Source of the DNA: Saturnia japonica
Taxonomy: Eukaryota > Arthropoda > Insecta > Lepidoptera > Saturniidae
Direction of reading: 5' to 3'
Length of the DNA stretch: 64,000 bases
Assembly: GCA_033032175.1 (NCBI GenBank)
Contig: CM065322.1
Coordinates: 6,324,001-6,388,000, forward strand
Shown here: positions 46,266 through 57,726 of the stretch, piece after piece
How the letters are laid out: each line of letters begins with the position of its first letter
How positions within the stretch are numbered: position 1 is the stretch's first letter
Notes under the pieces: generated by a model
The model's input: only the letters and a program-made list of their open reading frames with translations
What the model was told of the DNA's origin: nothing
The model's database searches: none
Position numbers and translations under genes: made by a program

Positions 46266-47404
46266 TCACTTCCTGTAAGTACAAATTATTTTAACAACTG
46301 TCTATCCATAAACATAAGTCTGTAACATATACATGCTATAAAAGGGCTAAGTTAAACTTCATAAAAATGTCTTTATGATAAAGTAACTTTTGTTCGTAAG
46401 GATTAATATGCCGTGTCTACAAATACTGCTCATATATCGCTTTTTATTCAAGAAAATTTTTTCCACCTTATTGTGGCTTATGTATAAGAAATAGGCATGT
46501 GAAATTGCGGACTTTTTTAAAATGGATAAAACAGTTCGGGAACTTTTCCACTTTCAATTTACTTAACAAATTTAACTTTTATTTAAAGCTTTTTGAGAAT
46601 TTTAGCTTATATATAGCCTATATATACCATTTCTCATGAATCTGGTTATCATATACAAAAATATCGTTTCGAATCCGACTGTTAGTTCCTCAGATAAGCA
46701 TATTTAAACAAATAAATTTAAAAAAATCTTTATTATATTATAGTAATAGATTCCAGCGTTTATAAATACTAGCGTTATCTTGAAATTATTGTACAAATTA
46801 CATAGTTCGTAATGAGTTTCTTAACGGTACAGTGCAATAAGGCATGGCTTTGTTTTGGGTGATAGAAATTGAAATCCATATTATGTGAGGCTTATTAGGG
46901 CCTAATTGGGGTAAAAAATATTTTATTTTTGGTTTATATAGCCTTTTTGTGTACAGACACTAAAAGTGTGTTTCTTTTATGTGGTTAAGTGTATCTATTT
47001 ATTTAGGTAATACCAAATTACTTATACCTACTGCAAATGTAAGTACAAACTAATTGTTGACCAATCTATCGAAAAGATTGTTGTTTCAAAATATTTTGAC
47101 GGCCTATCCTTACCTGCCTATCAATCTAAAATTGTATTATCAATGTATTTGATAAGTGGAATATAAGTGAAAACGCTGTCTCTTTTTAGGTATAGCATTT
47201 ATTACTTGCGTTGATTATTACTTTAAATTTGTACGTAAAGTATAAATCAGTGAGTCTGCACCCGACTCCATGAGTACGTTACACGGATAAATAACCGGAC
47301 CAATGTTACAAACCGGGACAATACCGTTTAAAACAGGACGTATGGTAAGCCTATTTAAATACTATATAAAAAAGTAATGTCTTCTAAGTAGGTACTTAAT
47401 ATTA
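46266..47404. other. AT-rich DNA, nothing recognised
   Basis: No supported feature. Confidence 0.45.
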
Positions 47405-47565
47405 CCGGCATGCGGTGTCCCATAGCTGGGTAACGAGACTCTTCCCGAGGGAAGGCACGGGTTTAATCTCCCCGCCAACCCACGACGTAATGGCGATTTA
47501 AAACGCCGAGAAATCAACAGTTCTATATTTTTTCCACATACAGTTGTACTACAAATGCATGTCAT
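47405..47565 (-). repeat. Family S2 repeat, inverted
   Basis: The minus strand carries GTAGTACAACTGTATGTGGA and ATATAGAACTGTTGATTTCT, the S2 core, preceded on the plus strand by a GC-richer AGGCACGGGTTTAATCTCCC stretch that resembles a decayed B box. Confidence 0.5.
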
Positions 47566-47589
47566 GGGGATGAAAGTCATATAATTAAG

Positions 47590-47725
47590 AGAATGTTAAG
47601 TATGAAGGTGGGTGGATACAGGAGTAGAGGAAGACCGAAGAAGGTATGGATGTACAAAAAGTGTGAATACTGAGATGATATTTGATAAAGTGAAAGAAGA
47701 AAACATGTTGTGCTGACCCTACTTA
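47590..47725 (+). pseudogene. LINE reverse transcriptase C-terminus, decayed
   Basis: The plus strand translates to MKVGGYRSRGRPKKVWM and, after breaks, SERRKHVVLT. This resembles the C-terminal GRPKKRW...EWKKKTCCADP tail of insect LINE reverse transcriptases. Only the last ~45 residues remain, with stops. Confidence 0.6.
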
Positions 47726-47859
47726 AGTAGGATAAGGGGTAAGAAAAAGAATACAGTGGTACTGTAAGAACATTTGTCAAGCGTTCAGGTTTCATCAGCC
47801 GATGATGTTGCAAATTTGAATTGGTATATATACTCGGATTCCGAAAAAAATCGGTTGCA

Positions 47860-47935
47860 TATGTCGGAGTTCGAACCTGCAGTCAACGATTAATATTCCA
47901 TCGGTCTAAACTACTCGACCACCACGACTTTCTAT
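47860..47935 (-). mobile_element. tRNA-like SINE head
   Basis: On the minus strand: GTGGTCGAGTAGTTTAGACC (A-box region) and GCAGGTTCGAACTCCGAC (B box) in tRNA-like spacing. It lacks convincing paired stems, so it is read as a SINE head, not a tRNA gene. Confidence 0.5.
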
Positions 47936-48419
47936 AATTTTGTTTCAATAAAATGTTATATACTCATTGATTTAGAGTTCTTTGGTTATCGATCCTACAA
48001 AGACTATATTTGCAGGTAATGATGATGCATAGATTATCAGATATTGTAAAGTTTATTATTCATTTGGCGCTACGTTTATATACAACTTAAGTTTATAAAC
48101 CCTTACAACTTATTAATACCTCTGCTCCCACGGATGATAAATTCGCCAATATTTCTGTTATGTAAGGGAGCAAATGGATTACAGTTTCAATTAAGAAATC
48201 AATGTAGTAGTTATAAGCTTAGGTTTATAAACAATGTAGTTATTCTGTAATATAAAAGTGATCGATACAGAAGGAAAGTGCAAACACTCAGTTTCCTATG
48301 TAAAAAGTTTGTTTGGCAATAATGTTTTAATAACAGGTGAAAGGTCGAATCAAAAATACTTAAAATAGAAAACAGGTTTCTACAGAATGAACTAAAATCG
48401 TGAAAAAAAAAATTTATAG

Positions 48420-48560
48420 GTACCAAAGGGCGCAAACAGGCAGTCGGCCCACCTAATGGTAAGTGGTTACCGTCGCCTATGGACACCTGCCATTACAACC
48501 ATGTTGCCGATCTTGGAGACATTACTTTAATCCCTTTTGAAAAGCCATGGGCCATAACCA
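48420..48560 (+). repeat. Dispersed retroposon tail copy
   Basis: CGGCCCACCTAATGGTAAGT, GGTTACCGTCGCCTATGGAC and CACCTGCCATTACAACCATG follow the family order. Confidence 0.6.
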
Positions 48561-51159
48561 TTCAATAAGGGCTATGCCCGTGGGGGAAAATATATCCGTG
48601 GACCACCTAATTCAAACAGCTATTGAAATTTCTTTCTATAGTACTATGATTATACTTCAATAATTAAGCATTAATTAAACTTAACTTATGTAAAACGTAA
48701 CTTAAATAAAATTTTATACTAAAATTCTATTTCAGATTCTCAAAAAACGTAAGACCTACATTTAATTCAGTACAGAGTAGCTTTTATATTTGTTATATTA
48801 TTTTTTAATTATATCATATGATAATAATCACTTTAAATATCATATGAAAGCTATAAAACTATAAGAATAACATAATAACATTATAAGTGCTAAAAAGATA
48901 GGAATCTCAGCAAAAATGATTATCGACTAAAACCACTTATACATTCGTTTACACATAAAATAATATAAATTTTAAAATAACAACAAATTAAAAATATATA
49001 TAACTATAATAATAATAATAAACTAATATATTAGAAGAAATAAGAGTTCTGAAAATAATTATGCAAGTAAAATTTACTTCGTTTTAAATTTAATTCCACA
49101 ACACAATAAAATAGGTTTCAAAAGTAAATAAAATTCCATACCTTAGGAACATTTTGATATTTAACTAAATTCCACGAGAAAATTATTATCACTAGAGCAC
49201 CAAATAAAATAAAAAATCCATTGTTATTAAAAAAAAGTATAAAATTAAACACGACCACACAACTCGAACGATCAAGTCCTAATGATAATAAAAGAAACAA
49301 CCCCTCACACTAAACTTCACAATAATAATGTCATAATATAACCATAAAAATAACCATAAACCGCACGTGTCCGACATAATTTAACACCTATACAACCTCA
49401 CACTGTGTACATAAATATATAGAAAAAAAAAACTATTTCTGAATTTTAAACTAATAACGCGTCAATTTATGCGTGAGCTTTTTATTAGAATGAGATTAAG
49501 TCTCGATCCTGAAGGTCCGATACTTCCGTGCGCGAGCGCACCGGAGCATCGACTATAAAAAGCCACCACTAAGCCTCTCTTTCCAACGAGTCTTATTTTC
49601 TTTTTTATACATTTAAAAAACCTGCGTCCGCATCTTACTTCAACTATACCTAGAGGGGACAATTATAACTTGTAAAAAATTGTATCTCACTCGACAATTC
49701 AAAAAAAGGATAAGATCGATTTGAAAATGAAAATGATTTTAATTTATTAAAAACACCTTTAACGTGTGCTAGAAAGGGATAGATAGATAATCGTATGAGT
49801 TTTCCGTATTGCGTCCATTCCGCGTGAGAGAAATAGAAGGAGTTACTCGTTACTGACGTAGCCTTAGATTAATGAGTTCGAGTGAGATGCAGGTAATACC
49901 TGGTAATTACTGAGGTTTCGCGTAAACGGGACGTAACGATAATGATTGTACACAATGACAGTTATTGATATTGTTGTAATAAGGCTCGATTTGTGATTTC
50001 TGTTGTTAGAAAGGCTCGACGTAGTAATGCCGATGTGAATAAGAATTTAATGAAACCCGATTCACAATTCTCTGCGCTATAATTTCATTGATTTTTTTTT
50101 CTTCGGTTGATCACCATATATTATAAAAAATAAAATAGTTATAAAGTATACTGGTAAAATGTATCCTTACCGACAACTTCCTTCTATTTTTTTTTTCTAA
50201 TCTTAAATCTTATTAATATAGGTACTGCATTTTGATTTTTAATTAGTTTGATTATGTATTTCGTTTGTTTACTATAAAAGTTATACTTATGTTGAAATAA
50301 ATACTGGTTACATACCTACTTGTAATATTATAAATTTTTAAGGATAGTGCTGTGAAGTAATTAATATAACAAATAAATAAAATGAAAATCAATAGATTGC
50401 TGAGTGATCGGTGAATCTAGGTTAAAATGACCTTAATTTATTGTTATTGTACAATATACATTATACATCAAACACAATATCAAAAATCAATGCTGCGATA
50501 TCTTTGATTACAGGGAGACATACTCGTTACATCCTCATCGGTTAGTCAACCGATAGGTAGTATAAAATGTTCTAAAACTAAACACTAACAAAAAATGTTA
50601 GCGTTAACCTGCCCAATTCTTTAACTTTTTACTTTAGCCTAAATTGAATTAATTCACCTTCGCTTTAAGGCATTGTTGGTTGAAATTTTAAGGTTTAAAG
50701 AAGAACATATGGCCAGCGGGTAGCCACCGTGATACGCGGATAATCACGGTCATCGTACCTTAATCTTAACTGATCTTGTATCGCAAGATGAAAATTGATA
50801 TTGTATTAATCTTTCAATTTATATAAATATCTACAACATTTTTGGGTGTTAGGAGACAACACTTGTCTCGAACTGGAACACTGGATCGCGACCACCATAC
50901 ACCTTGGTGTACACCAGTGTAACCCCTGCTGTAATTGCTTTAGTGTGTCGCGTTCCGGGACGCGACTACCATGAGCATAGTGATAAACACATGACAGTGA
51001 CACTCTTATTGTGTTTCGGGATCCAGTTGTCGAGAGGCTTACAGGCCTGCATGACAGCAACGACCATCGATTGATTTTCGAGCTTTTTGTGGTCGCCATT
51101 GTGATTGGATTGTGGTATGATAAAAACAATTGTTTTATAATTTAAAAAAATATCCTACA
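48561..51159. other. AT-rich DNA; possible TATA element at 49553
   Basis: A GC-richer patch at 49495-49665 contains CGACTATAAAAAGCC (TATAAAAAG, plus strand) and an ATTAGAATGAGA motif at 49484-49495. The 66-codon minus ORF there is not like a known protein. A promoter is conceivable but no transcript or gene supports it. The rest shows nothing. Confidence 0.25.
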
Positions 51160-51450
51160 AAGGTGGCAAACAAGCATACAGTTCACCTGATGGTAAACAG
51201 ATATAGATAGTAGCCTATGGACGCATGTAATACCACAGGTATCATTAGCGCGTTGCCTACCATGAACCTACTACCCCCAAGCAGCTCTGGAAACCCTACT
51301 CACCACAGGAACACAATACAAAGTTATTTGGTTGCGAACTTCTGTAGGGTGGAAGTTATTCCACCAGTCGGGCTGCCCCAAGTAGAGATACATCTTCAAA
51401 GAAATTTCTATGAGCTCTACCTCTCTTTAGATATGTATAACAGTAATCTC
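51160..51450 (+). repeat. Dispersed retroposon tail, longest copy
   Basis: AAAGGTGGCAAACAAGCATA, ACCTGATGGTAAACAGATAT, CTACTCACCACAGGAACACA and CAGTCGGGCTGCCCCAAGTA occur in order. This longer copy shows the family extends at least 280 bp. The 104-codon ORF here (51217-51531) is repeat sequence, not a gene. Confidence 0.65.
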
Positions 51451-53620
51451 CTTTTGCATGATCGTAGGCAAACAGCAGGCTTATGTAATCTTTCTTTTAA
51501 ATATACTCAGTGGAGCCATGGCCTGAGCTGAACTTGTGATATTTTTAAAATGACTGCACGGTATCTGATGGAAAGTACGGTGGAGTTAAAAAAAATTGTG
51601 ACTGCTGGTGACAAATTCTATATAATGTTGTTGGCATCATGCCGAGTTGCAGATATACCTCTTCACGTCTAGTTTGAAGGACCAGGGTGGGAACACGCTG
51701 TCACGGATGTGTTTCATATTTATCTCCGTACGCCCACTACTTCCACATTTTTTCTACGTGGCGCCAGACAACACCAATTATCGACTAGATTTTTTTTGGG
51801 CATGTATGTAATTTAACTTAAATGAGAAAAGTTTCCAATAATTCTATTTTTTCTAGATTTAGGGACTTATATTCTACCGAATACGTCAGCCCCATTTTAC
51901 CCTATCATTTCTAAAATAAAATCAGGACAGTCGCTCATGAGATAGCAATAGGTACTAAGTTATACAACATCTTGGCATGATCCAAACATGCACTTACTTA
52001 AACTACCGTTTCCTTACTTAAACATAAACTACGATATTCATACTTTCTGTAAGTTTCTATTCTTTCTGTGTTTTAATTATAAACCGATGTTAATTTCTTT
52101 CCTAAAGCATTGCATTCTATTTGTGCAAACTTTTGACGTTCTACTCTTAAGTTTATCCTACTGTTTTTAGCTGTAAGTTTTCCTTGCAATTGTAAAATAA
52201 AATAATAGCAGTATTTAAGGCAATTAAATGAAGAACTTAGTTACTTTAAAGGCAATTTCCAATATAATTGATTAATTTATTTTAATTACTTAACATTATT
52301 TTAAGGTCAATTTACGATATTTAATTTATATTGATGTCATTATGAAAAGATGTACAGTGTGAATCTGCATGGAAGTATTAGCCTATTCGACAAAGATTGA
52401 GTTATGCGAAATAAATAGACAAAGTACTGATTTTAGAGAAAGTAAGAAACAACTGTAGCCAGCGTAGATGCATGTAACGAATAATGCATTTGATGAAATA
52501 AAAACTTATTTGCATTGATAGGGGTAAGTGGAATAAATCACTTTAGTCTTCCCACGTAGGGACTTGGCTTATATAGATATATTATTACATATAAAAATAT
52601 GTATGCTTACCAGAGTGGTAACTTAGTAACTAACCAGACAAACATTAATAAAATATGACCTACCACCATACTATATTTGCATACGTATGATCTTTTTTAT
52701 CAAAGGTCTGCTTTATTGTATACAGAGCGAAAGTTAATTTATTATATGCTCTACATTTTAGACAACTTTAAATAAACTGATATTTATGGTTTCTTTTTTG
52801 TAATTTGTGTATTTATGATTTTCATAACTGTTAGGTCAGTAATAAGTTTAGTGAAACGTATTAATTGGTGAGAATTTATTCTCCCGGTCACTATAGGTCA
52901 AATAAATGTGTTAACAGTTTGAGTAAATTTAATATGAGCCCAGAAATACGGTAGTTAATATTGTAGGACCCGTGCTAAATAGTCACTTACGTACTCGTAT
53001 CGCTATGTCGCGTCGTTCAAATTTACAAGTCAATTTGATTTCAAAAATAATAATATAGTTTAATGTCATAATTATGGTTGTTTTGTTTAGACCGCATTCT
53101 CGCCGCCTATTAAATAATAAATATGGTAAGAACTATTTCTATAAAGTAGTATATAAAATCTTTGAGGCTCTCAACTGTAACTAAAAGAATACGTCGATAG
53201 TGGTTCAAACCAGACGAGGTCCAAAAGTGTCCACCACTATTATAATGCATTATTGATCTATGTGTATTATTATGGGACCTAGTCAATAGCTTTTTATACT
53301 TAATTTTAATATGCTTTGTTATCGATATAATTTGAATTTTCCAATGTTAGATAGAAAATCGATTAAAGTTCTTTGCCTATATTATGCGTCGAAAACATAG
53401 GAACGATTTGACTTATAAAAATATTGTGTGCTCTTATGTCCAGACGAAAAAAGTTATTATAAACTAAAAAAACTCCAAAAACGTTATCCCATTTGCCTAA
53501 AACATTTTAATCAAATTAAAATATGTTTATTTATATAACGTTCAATTAATTTTATACAGTAAAAAGTCTGAAAAATTAATTTAAATTAATAACATTAATA
53601 CATGGGCGTTTCTTGTATTT
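51451..53620. other. AT-rich DNA, nothing recognised
   Basis: No exon, RNA gene or repeat family was identified. Confidence 0.45.
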
Positions 53621-53640
53621 GGGGGGGGGGGGGGGGGGGG
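53621..53640 (+). repeat. G20 homopolymer
   Basis: An uninterrupted run of 20 G, bordering the decayed LINE fragment. Confidence 0.95.
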
Positions 53641-53694
53641 AAATACGGCAAAATAATGACCGTTGGCGACAGACTACATCGACAATAGTGGCCG

Positions 53695-54115
53695 TCCAGA
53701 AATTACCCCTTCAAGACTTGGTTAGATAATCCAATATTATAAGAAGGAGGGAACACGTTGATAGGAAGACCATTAAAACGGTAGGACAAAGACAAGAATT
53801 TGCGATATTCCTTTTTCATGCCGTGGTATGCTGTGACATTCTATGATACAGAATATAAAACGCTCAGCGAGGCATTATCCCTTCAAATCTGAAACGGTTC
53901 TAAGTACTTAGTGATGTTTGTATCATTCACAATGCTGACAGCACGCCCCTGTAGTCTGTCTAAGAAATCAAAGACGCATTGCACGAAACCTTTCCGGAGA
54001 TGCAAAAATATTTTATGTAAGCCCAAACTTAAGTCTTTTAAACGACGTACATTACTCCCTCTTCCTTTCCGTACCTGGTTACGCTCATGCATTGACGGCT
54101 AACTTCATCTTGTTA
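53695..54115 (-). pseudogene. Decayed LINE reverse transcriptase C-terminal fragment
   Basis: On the minus strand CVFDFLDRLQGRAVSIVNDT then NITKYLEPF resembles the FDSIQKRAVRIVDNP...LEPLGLRRD segment of insect LINE proteins. Further on, in a shifted frame, LPINVFPPSYNIG resembles their ELPSAVFPxRYN tail. There are several stops and shifts. It directly abuts the 3' end of the CR1-like element, which may have inserted beside or into it. Confidence 0.55.
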
Positions 54116-54169
54116 CACTTCCGACACATGATTATTATTATTATTATATTTGGTAAGACACACTAGCAG

Positions 54170-57001
54170 CTAATTAGCTGATGCGTGCGTATCAAATAGC
54201 TTGGAGATATCTTCCTTGTCCAATCTGCTTTTAAAGGAGGTTATGGTAGGAGCCATCACAACTTTTTCTGGAAGTTTGTTCCATGCTGTGACCACTCTGT
54301 TAGGCAAGAACTGCTTCATTGGGTTTCTTTTTGCTGGGAATTCCCAAAGTTTCAAGGGATGACCTCGTAGGTGTTTATTTTCATTTGACTTAAACATATC
54401 TTTAAGGCTGGGCACATCGTAATAATTAGTGAGGATTTTATAAGTTTCGATTAACCTGCCCCTTTGTCTACGGTGTTCTAGTGTGGTAAGGCCAAGGTTT
54501 ATGAGGCGCTGTTCATAGGGTAAGTTACGCATTGCATACACCATCTTAGTAGCCCTTCTCTGTACATTTTCAATGAGCTTAATGTCTTTTTTGAAGTAGG
54601 GATCCCAGATAATATAAGCATGTTCAAGAAGTGGTCTAATATAGGTCTTGTATAACTTTATAAAAGTTTTAGCTGTTAGGAATTTAAATGCCTTGCGAAT
54701 GATATAAAGGATCGAATTAGTTTTCTTCACAACCCCAAGCACATGAGTTCCCCATTTAAGATCTTTGGATACTGTAACTCCCAAGTCCCTTTGTGTTTCA
54801 ACTGCGGTTAATTGTTCACCACCAAGATAGTATATCTGACAAGGATTATTACTACCAATGTGTAGCACGGAGCACTTATTCACATTTAAAGTTAGAAGCC
54901 AGTCATGAGTCCACTTAAAAATCGCATTAAGGTCATTCTGTATAGCTCGCCAGTTGCTTCGAGGGTTAGCAAAAAATTTGGTATCATCAGCAAAAAGCGA
55001 AAAAGGTAGTTGCAGAGTACTTTTCAAGTCTGAGAGGAACAAGATAAAGAGCAATGGACCAAGCACCGAACCTTGAGGAACGCCACTGAGGACACTTCGC
55101 GGATCGGACATGACTTCGCCAATGCGCACCCGAAACGTTCTACCAGAAAGGAAGTCGCATATCCAGGCTAAAATGCTTCCACGTATGCCAAGGTGTTCCA
55201 ATTTATGTATGAGGCGTTTCAGAGGAACACGGTCAAATGCCTTCTCATAATCCAAGTAAATGATATCTGTTGGCTGTCCATTACTATGGTTCCGTGTCCA
55301 CTCGTTTAAGCAATTTAGTAAATTGGTTGTAACAGATCGTTTTGGGATGAAACCATGCTGCTCATCCAGGGTAATCTTTTCATGTATTAGAAATTCTCTT
55401 ATGTGGCAAGCTATCATCATCTCCATGGTTTTGCACAATACACTGGTCAAACTTATGGGCCTATAATTGACGGGCAGTAATTTATTTCCTTTTTTATAAA
55501 TCGGTACTACATTTGCCGTTTTCCAGTCAGCTGGCACTATTCCATCCTTCAGAGATTTGTTCATCATTTTCGCTATTTCGTCGCTTAGAGCTCCTGAGCA
55601 TTTTTTCAATACCACTGAGGGTATGTCGTCTGGCCCTGATGCTGTAGTATCACTGAAGCTAGATAACTTCTTTCTTACTAAGTCTCCAGTAATACTTAAG
55701 TCTTGAATAGCGTTTATGACTCTAGGAACGTTGATATTTGGCATCGGTCCATCAGGCTCGTTGAGAAAGTTCAATTTAAACTGATCAGCGAAGGCTTCGG
55801 CAATTAGTTCAGGCTTCATAACAAGTTCATTTGAGACATTTTTTATTACGTTAGGGATGCAGATTTTAGAGTTCAGTTGTTTTCTTATGTAACTGTAAAA
55901 AGCCTTAGGACCTGAGTCTATAATAGTTGATTCAAAAGTGGTTCTTCTGTTTCTAGATAGACTAATAATTTTGTTATTGACCTTTCTATATTCTTTATAT
56001 GAGTGTTCATTTTGATCAATTCTATAATTATTCCACAGTACTTTTTTCAGTTTAGTTAACTTGACTATATCTTTGTTAATCCAGGGTTTGTTGGTGCAAT
56101 GTTTATTATATATTTTCTTTTTTGGTATAAAATTATCTACTGCGTAAAGGAATTGGTTTTTAAAAGTGAACCACACATCGTCTACAGATTCTTCTACTAT
56201 ATTCAAATTATTTGCAAAATACAGAGATAATTTATCGTAGTCTGCTTTGAAATAGTCATATTGAATGGTATTTCGATTTTCATTAGTTTTAGTGCTGGTA
56301 CTGATTACTTGCATTGTAGCAGTGATAACAAAATGATCACTTTTACCTATTGGAGGGTGATATTCAATATCACATATTAATGAGTCATCATTGCATAATA
56401 TAAGGTCCAAAAGTGACTCTTCTTGGTTTCGTTTCCTGGTAATTTGCGTTATAAGTTGGTTTAAGTTGCTGTTCGAATACATACTAACAAAATTTTCGCA
56501 GAGACTGCCATAACCATGAGTTTTGTAAAGAGGCCATTTTATCATTGGTAAGTTAAAATCTCCTGCAATGACTACAGTATTTTCAGATGCAGCTTTTCCA
56601 ATGGTATTAAAAAGAATCTCATCCAATTCAGAAAGAGACCCTGAGGGCGGTCTGTATACACAAGCCATAAGTAAGGTAAGTTCTCTGTATTGAATATCAA
56701 GCCATAGTGCTTCGACCATATTATTTTGATATGTGCTATTAACTTTAGATATAATAGTTGATCCATTTATTATATTAGCAACATATATAGCTACACCTCC
56801 ACATTTTTTACTATCTCTGTCTAAGCGATATAGTATGTAACCAGGTATGTTAATAATACTGTTTGGTATTGAGGAGTGTAAATGTGTTTCGGTTACTAGA
56901 ATAAAAGCAGGCTTATAGCTGTTAACCTCAAGAAGAAATAAATCGAATTTAGCCGTTAGGGATGCCAGGTTTGTATAAAAAAGGAGCAGTTCAGAGACCA
57001 C
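54170..57001 (-). CDS. CR1-like ORF2: apurinic-type endonuclease and reverse transcriptase
   Basis: The 943-codon open frame starts here at a GTG; no ATG occurs until residue 95, inside the endonuclease. Endonuclease motifs: YTN (Asn11), TETH (Glu38), YRPPSG (116-121), GDFN (147-150), LDLILCN, and KSDH (220-223). Reverse transcriptase: NYRPISLTS (512-520), LDYEKAFD (583-590), SGVPQGSVLGPLLF (639-652) and FADD (670-673). A C-terminal domain with TYIRPLLEHA and LINLGLTTLEHRRQRGR follows. All catalytic residues are present. It nicks target DNA and reverse-transcribes the element. Translation probably comes by -1 frameshifting from ORF1. Confidence 0.95.
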   Translation of the reverse strand: MVSELLLFYTNLASLTAKFDLFLLEVNSYKPAFILVTETHLHSSIPNSIINIPGYILYRLDRDSKKCGGVAIYVANIINGSTIISKVNSTYQNNMVEALWLDIQYRELTLLMACVYRPPSGSLSELDEILFNTIGKAASENTVVIAGDFNLPMIKWPLYKTHGYGSLCENFVSMYSNSNLNQLITQITRKRNQEESLLDLILCNDDSLICDIEYHPPIGKSDHFVITATMQVISTSTKTNENRNTIQYDYFKADYDKLSLYFANNLNIVEESVDDVWFTFKNQFLYAVDNFIPKKKIYNKHCTNKPWINKDIVKLTKLKKVLWNNYRIDQNEHSYKEYRKVNNKIISLSRNRRTTFESTIIDSGPKAFYSYIRKQLNSKICIPNVIKNVSNELVMKPELIAEAFADQFKLNFLNEPDGPMPNINVPRVINAIQDLSITGDLVRKKLSSFSDTTASGPDDIPSVVLKKCSGALSDEIAKMMNKSLKDGIVPADWKTANVVPIYKKGNKLLPVNYRPISLTSVLCKTMEMMIACHIREFLIHEKITLDEQHGFIPKRSVTTNLLNCLNEWTRNHSNGQPTDIIYLDYEKAFDRVPLKRLIHKLEHLGIRGSILAWICDFLSGRTFRVRIGEVMSDPRSVLSGVPQGSVLGPLLFILFLSDLKSTLQLPFSLFADDTKFFANPRSNWRAIQNDLNAIFKWTHDWLLTLNVNKCSVLHIGSNNPCQIYYLGGEQLTAVETQRDLGVTVSKDLKWGTHVLGVVKKTNSILYIIRKAFKFLTAKTFIKLYKTYIRPLLEHAYIIWDPYFKKDIKLIENVQRRATKMVYAMRNLPYEQRLINLGLTTLEHRRQRGRLIETYKILTNYYDVPSLKDMFKSNENKHLRGHPLKLWEFPAKRNPMKQFLPNRVVTAWNKLPEKVVMAPTITSFKSRLDKEDISKLFDTHASAN

Positions 57002-57009
57002 AACACTGT

Positions 57010-57726
57010 TTAGTTTTTTGTGATACTCACAATCCTGGGAACTTTGTTTATATATTTAATGGTCAGGTCTTTCTCACCTTTCTCAACCCTCTCAGCCAAC
57101 TCGTCACGAAGTGTCTTAAGTTGGTCTCTTTGATAGGGCGTCATATCCGACTGAGCGCTGATTGTTTTAGGTAGTTTACTTTTATTCTTCAGAACATTAA
57201 TAGCACCATGTTTATTAGCTAGTACCACCTTGAGTGGACGAGGCTTACCATTGTTGGATGAAGGTTTACCTAAGCGAAACGTGGAAACTATCTCTGGTTC
57301 TTGTATAAGGAGTGGAGTCAATGTATTAGTTACTGAGAGTTTATCGTGTTGCTTTCTGTCTACCGAGGAAGTCGAACTAGACTCTGATAATCCATACATG
57401 ATAACATTGCGGCTACGATTATTGCGATCCTCAATTTCATTAATCACCATGTCCAGGTTTATAGCATTTGAGCGTTGTTTACTGAGCTCTTGCACTTGAT
57501 GTTGGAGTTCGGTGACCAACTTGCGTAACTCTGGTACCTGTCTCAATCCTTCCTCACATTCATCACACAAGTACGATAGCTTAGGATTTTGCAGACCAAA
57601 CACACGTAGTTCAGTTGCAGTTAATCCACTACACTTGACACATACTGCCCTCCTGCAGCCTTTGCATGTTATTTTAGAATTCTTATCATCTTGAATTTGT
57701 ACATCACACTTAAAGCATTGAGCCAT
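57010..57726 (-). CDS. CR1-like ORF1 protein, zinc finger plus RRM-like region
   Basis: The 238 codons start at ATG 57726. Residues 4-57 form a PHD/RING-like cysteine finger: C4, C7, C21, C24, C29, C32, C54, C57, with Cys where PHD fingers usually have His. Residues 58-85 look like a short coiled coil (ELRKLVTELQHQVQELSKQ). From about 99, EDRNNRSRNVIMYGLSES, then FRLGK, PRPLKVVLAN and MTPYQRDQL match the RRM-like and C-terminal regions of LINE ORF1 RNA-binding proteins. It probably binds the element's RNA in an RNP. It ends ITKN-TAA, with a slippery A-AAA-AAC just before the stop. Confidence 0.93.
   Translation of the reverse strand: MAQCFKCDVQIQDDKNSKITCKGCRRAVCVKCSGLTATELRVFGLQNPKLSYLCDECEEGLRQVPELRKLVTELQHQVQELSKQRSNAINLDMVINEIEDRNNRSRNVIMYGLSESSSTSSVDRKQHDKLSVTNTLTPLLIQEPEIVSTFRLGKPSSNNGKPRPLKVVLANKHGAINVLKNKSKLPKTISAQSDMTPYQRDQLKTLRDELAERVEKGEKDLTIKYINKVPRIVSITKN
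57013..57019 (-). promoter_or_regulatory. Putative -1 ribosomal frameshift site (A AAA AAC)
   Basis: In the ORF1 frame the codons are ACA AAA AAC TAA. A-AAA-AAC is a classical slippery heptamer. Slipping back one base makes the next codon CTA, then AAC AGT GTT and directly into ORF2. The -1 frame is open upstream only to about 57055, so the overlap is about 14 codons. Confidence 0.65.

Noticed and set aside
49553..49562. TATAAAAAG core promoter
   Set aside because: There is no convincing initiator at the right distance and no recognisable downstream gene; kept only as a note.
51217..51531. 104-codon plus-strand ORF
   Set aside because: It lies almost entirely within a dispersed retroposon tail family that recurs in non-coding form elsewhere in the window.
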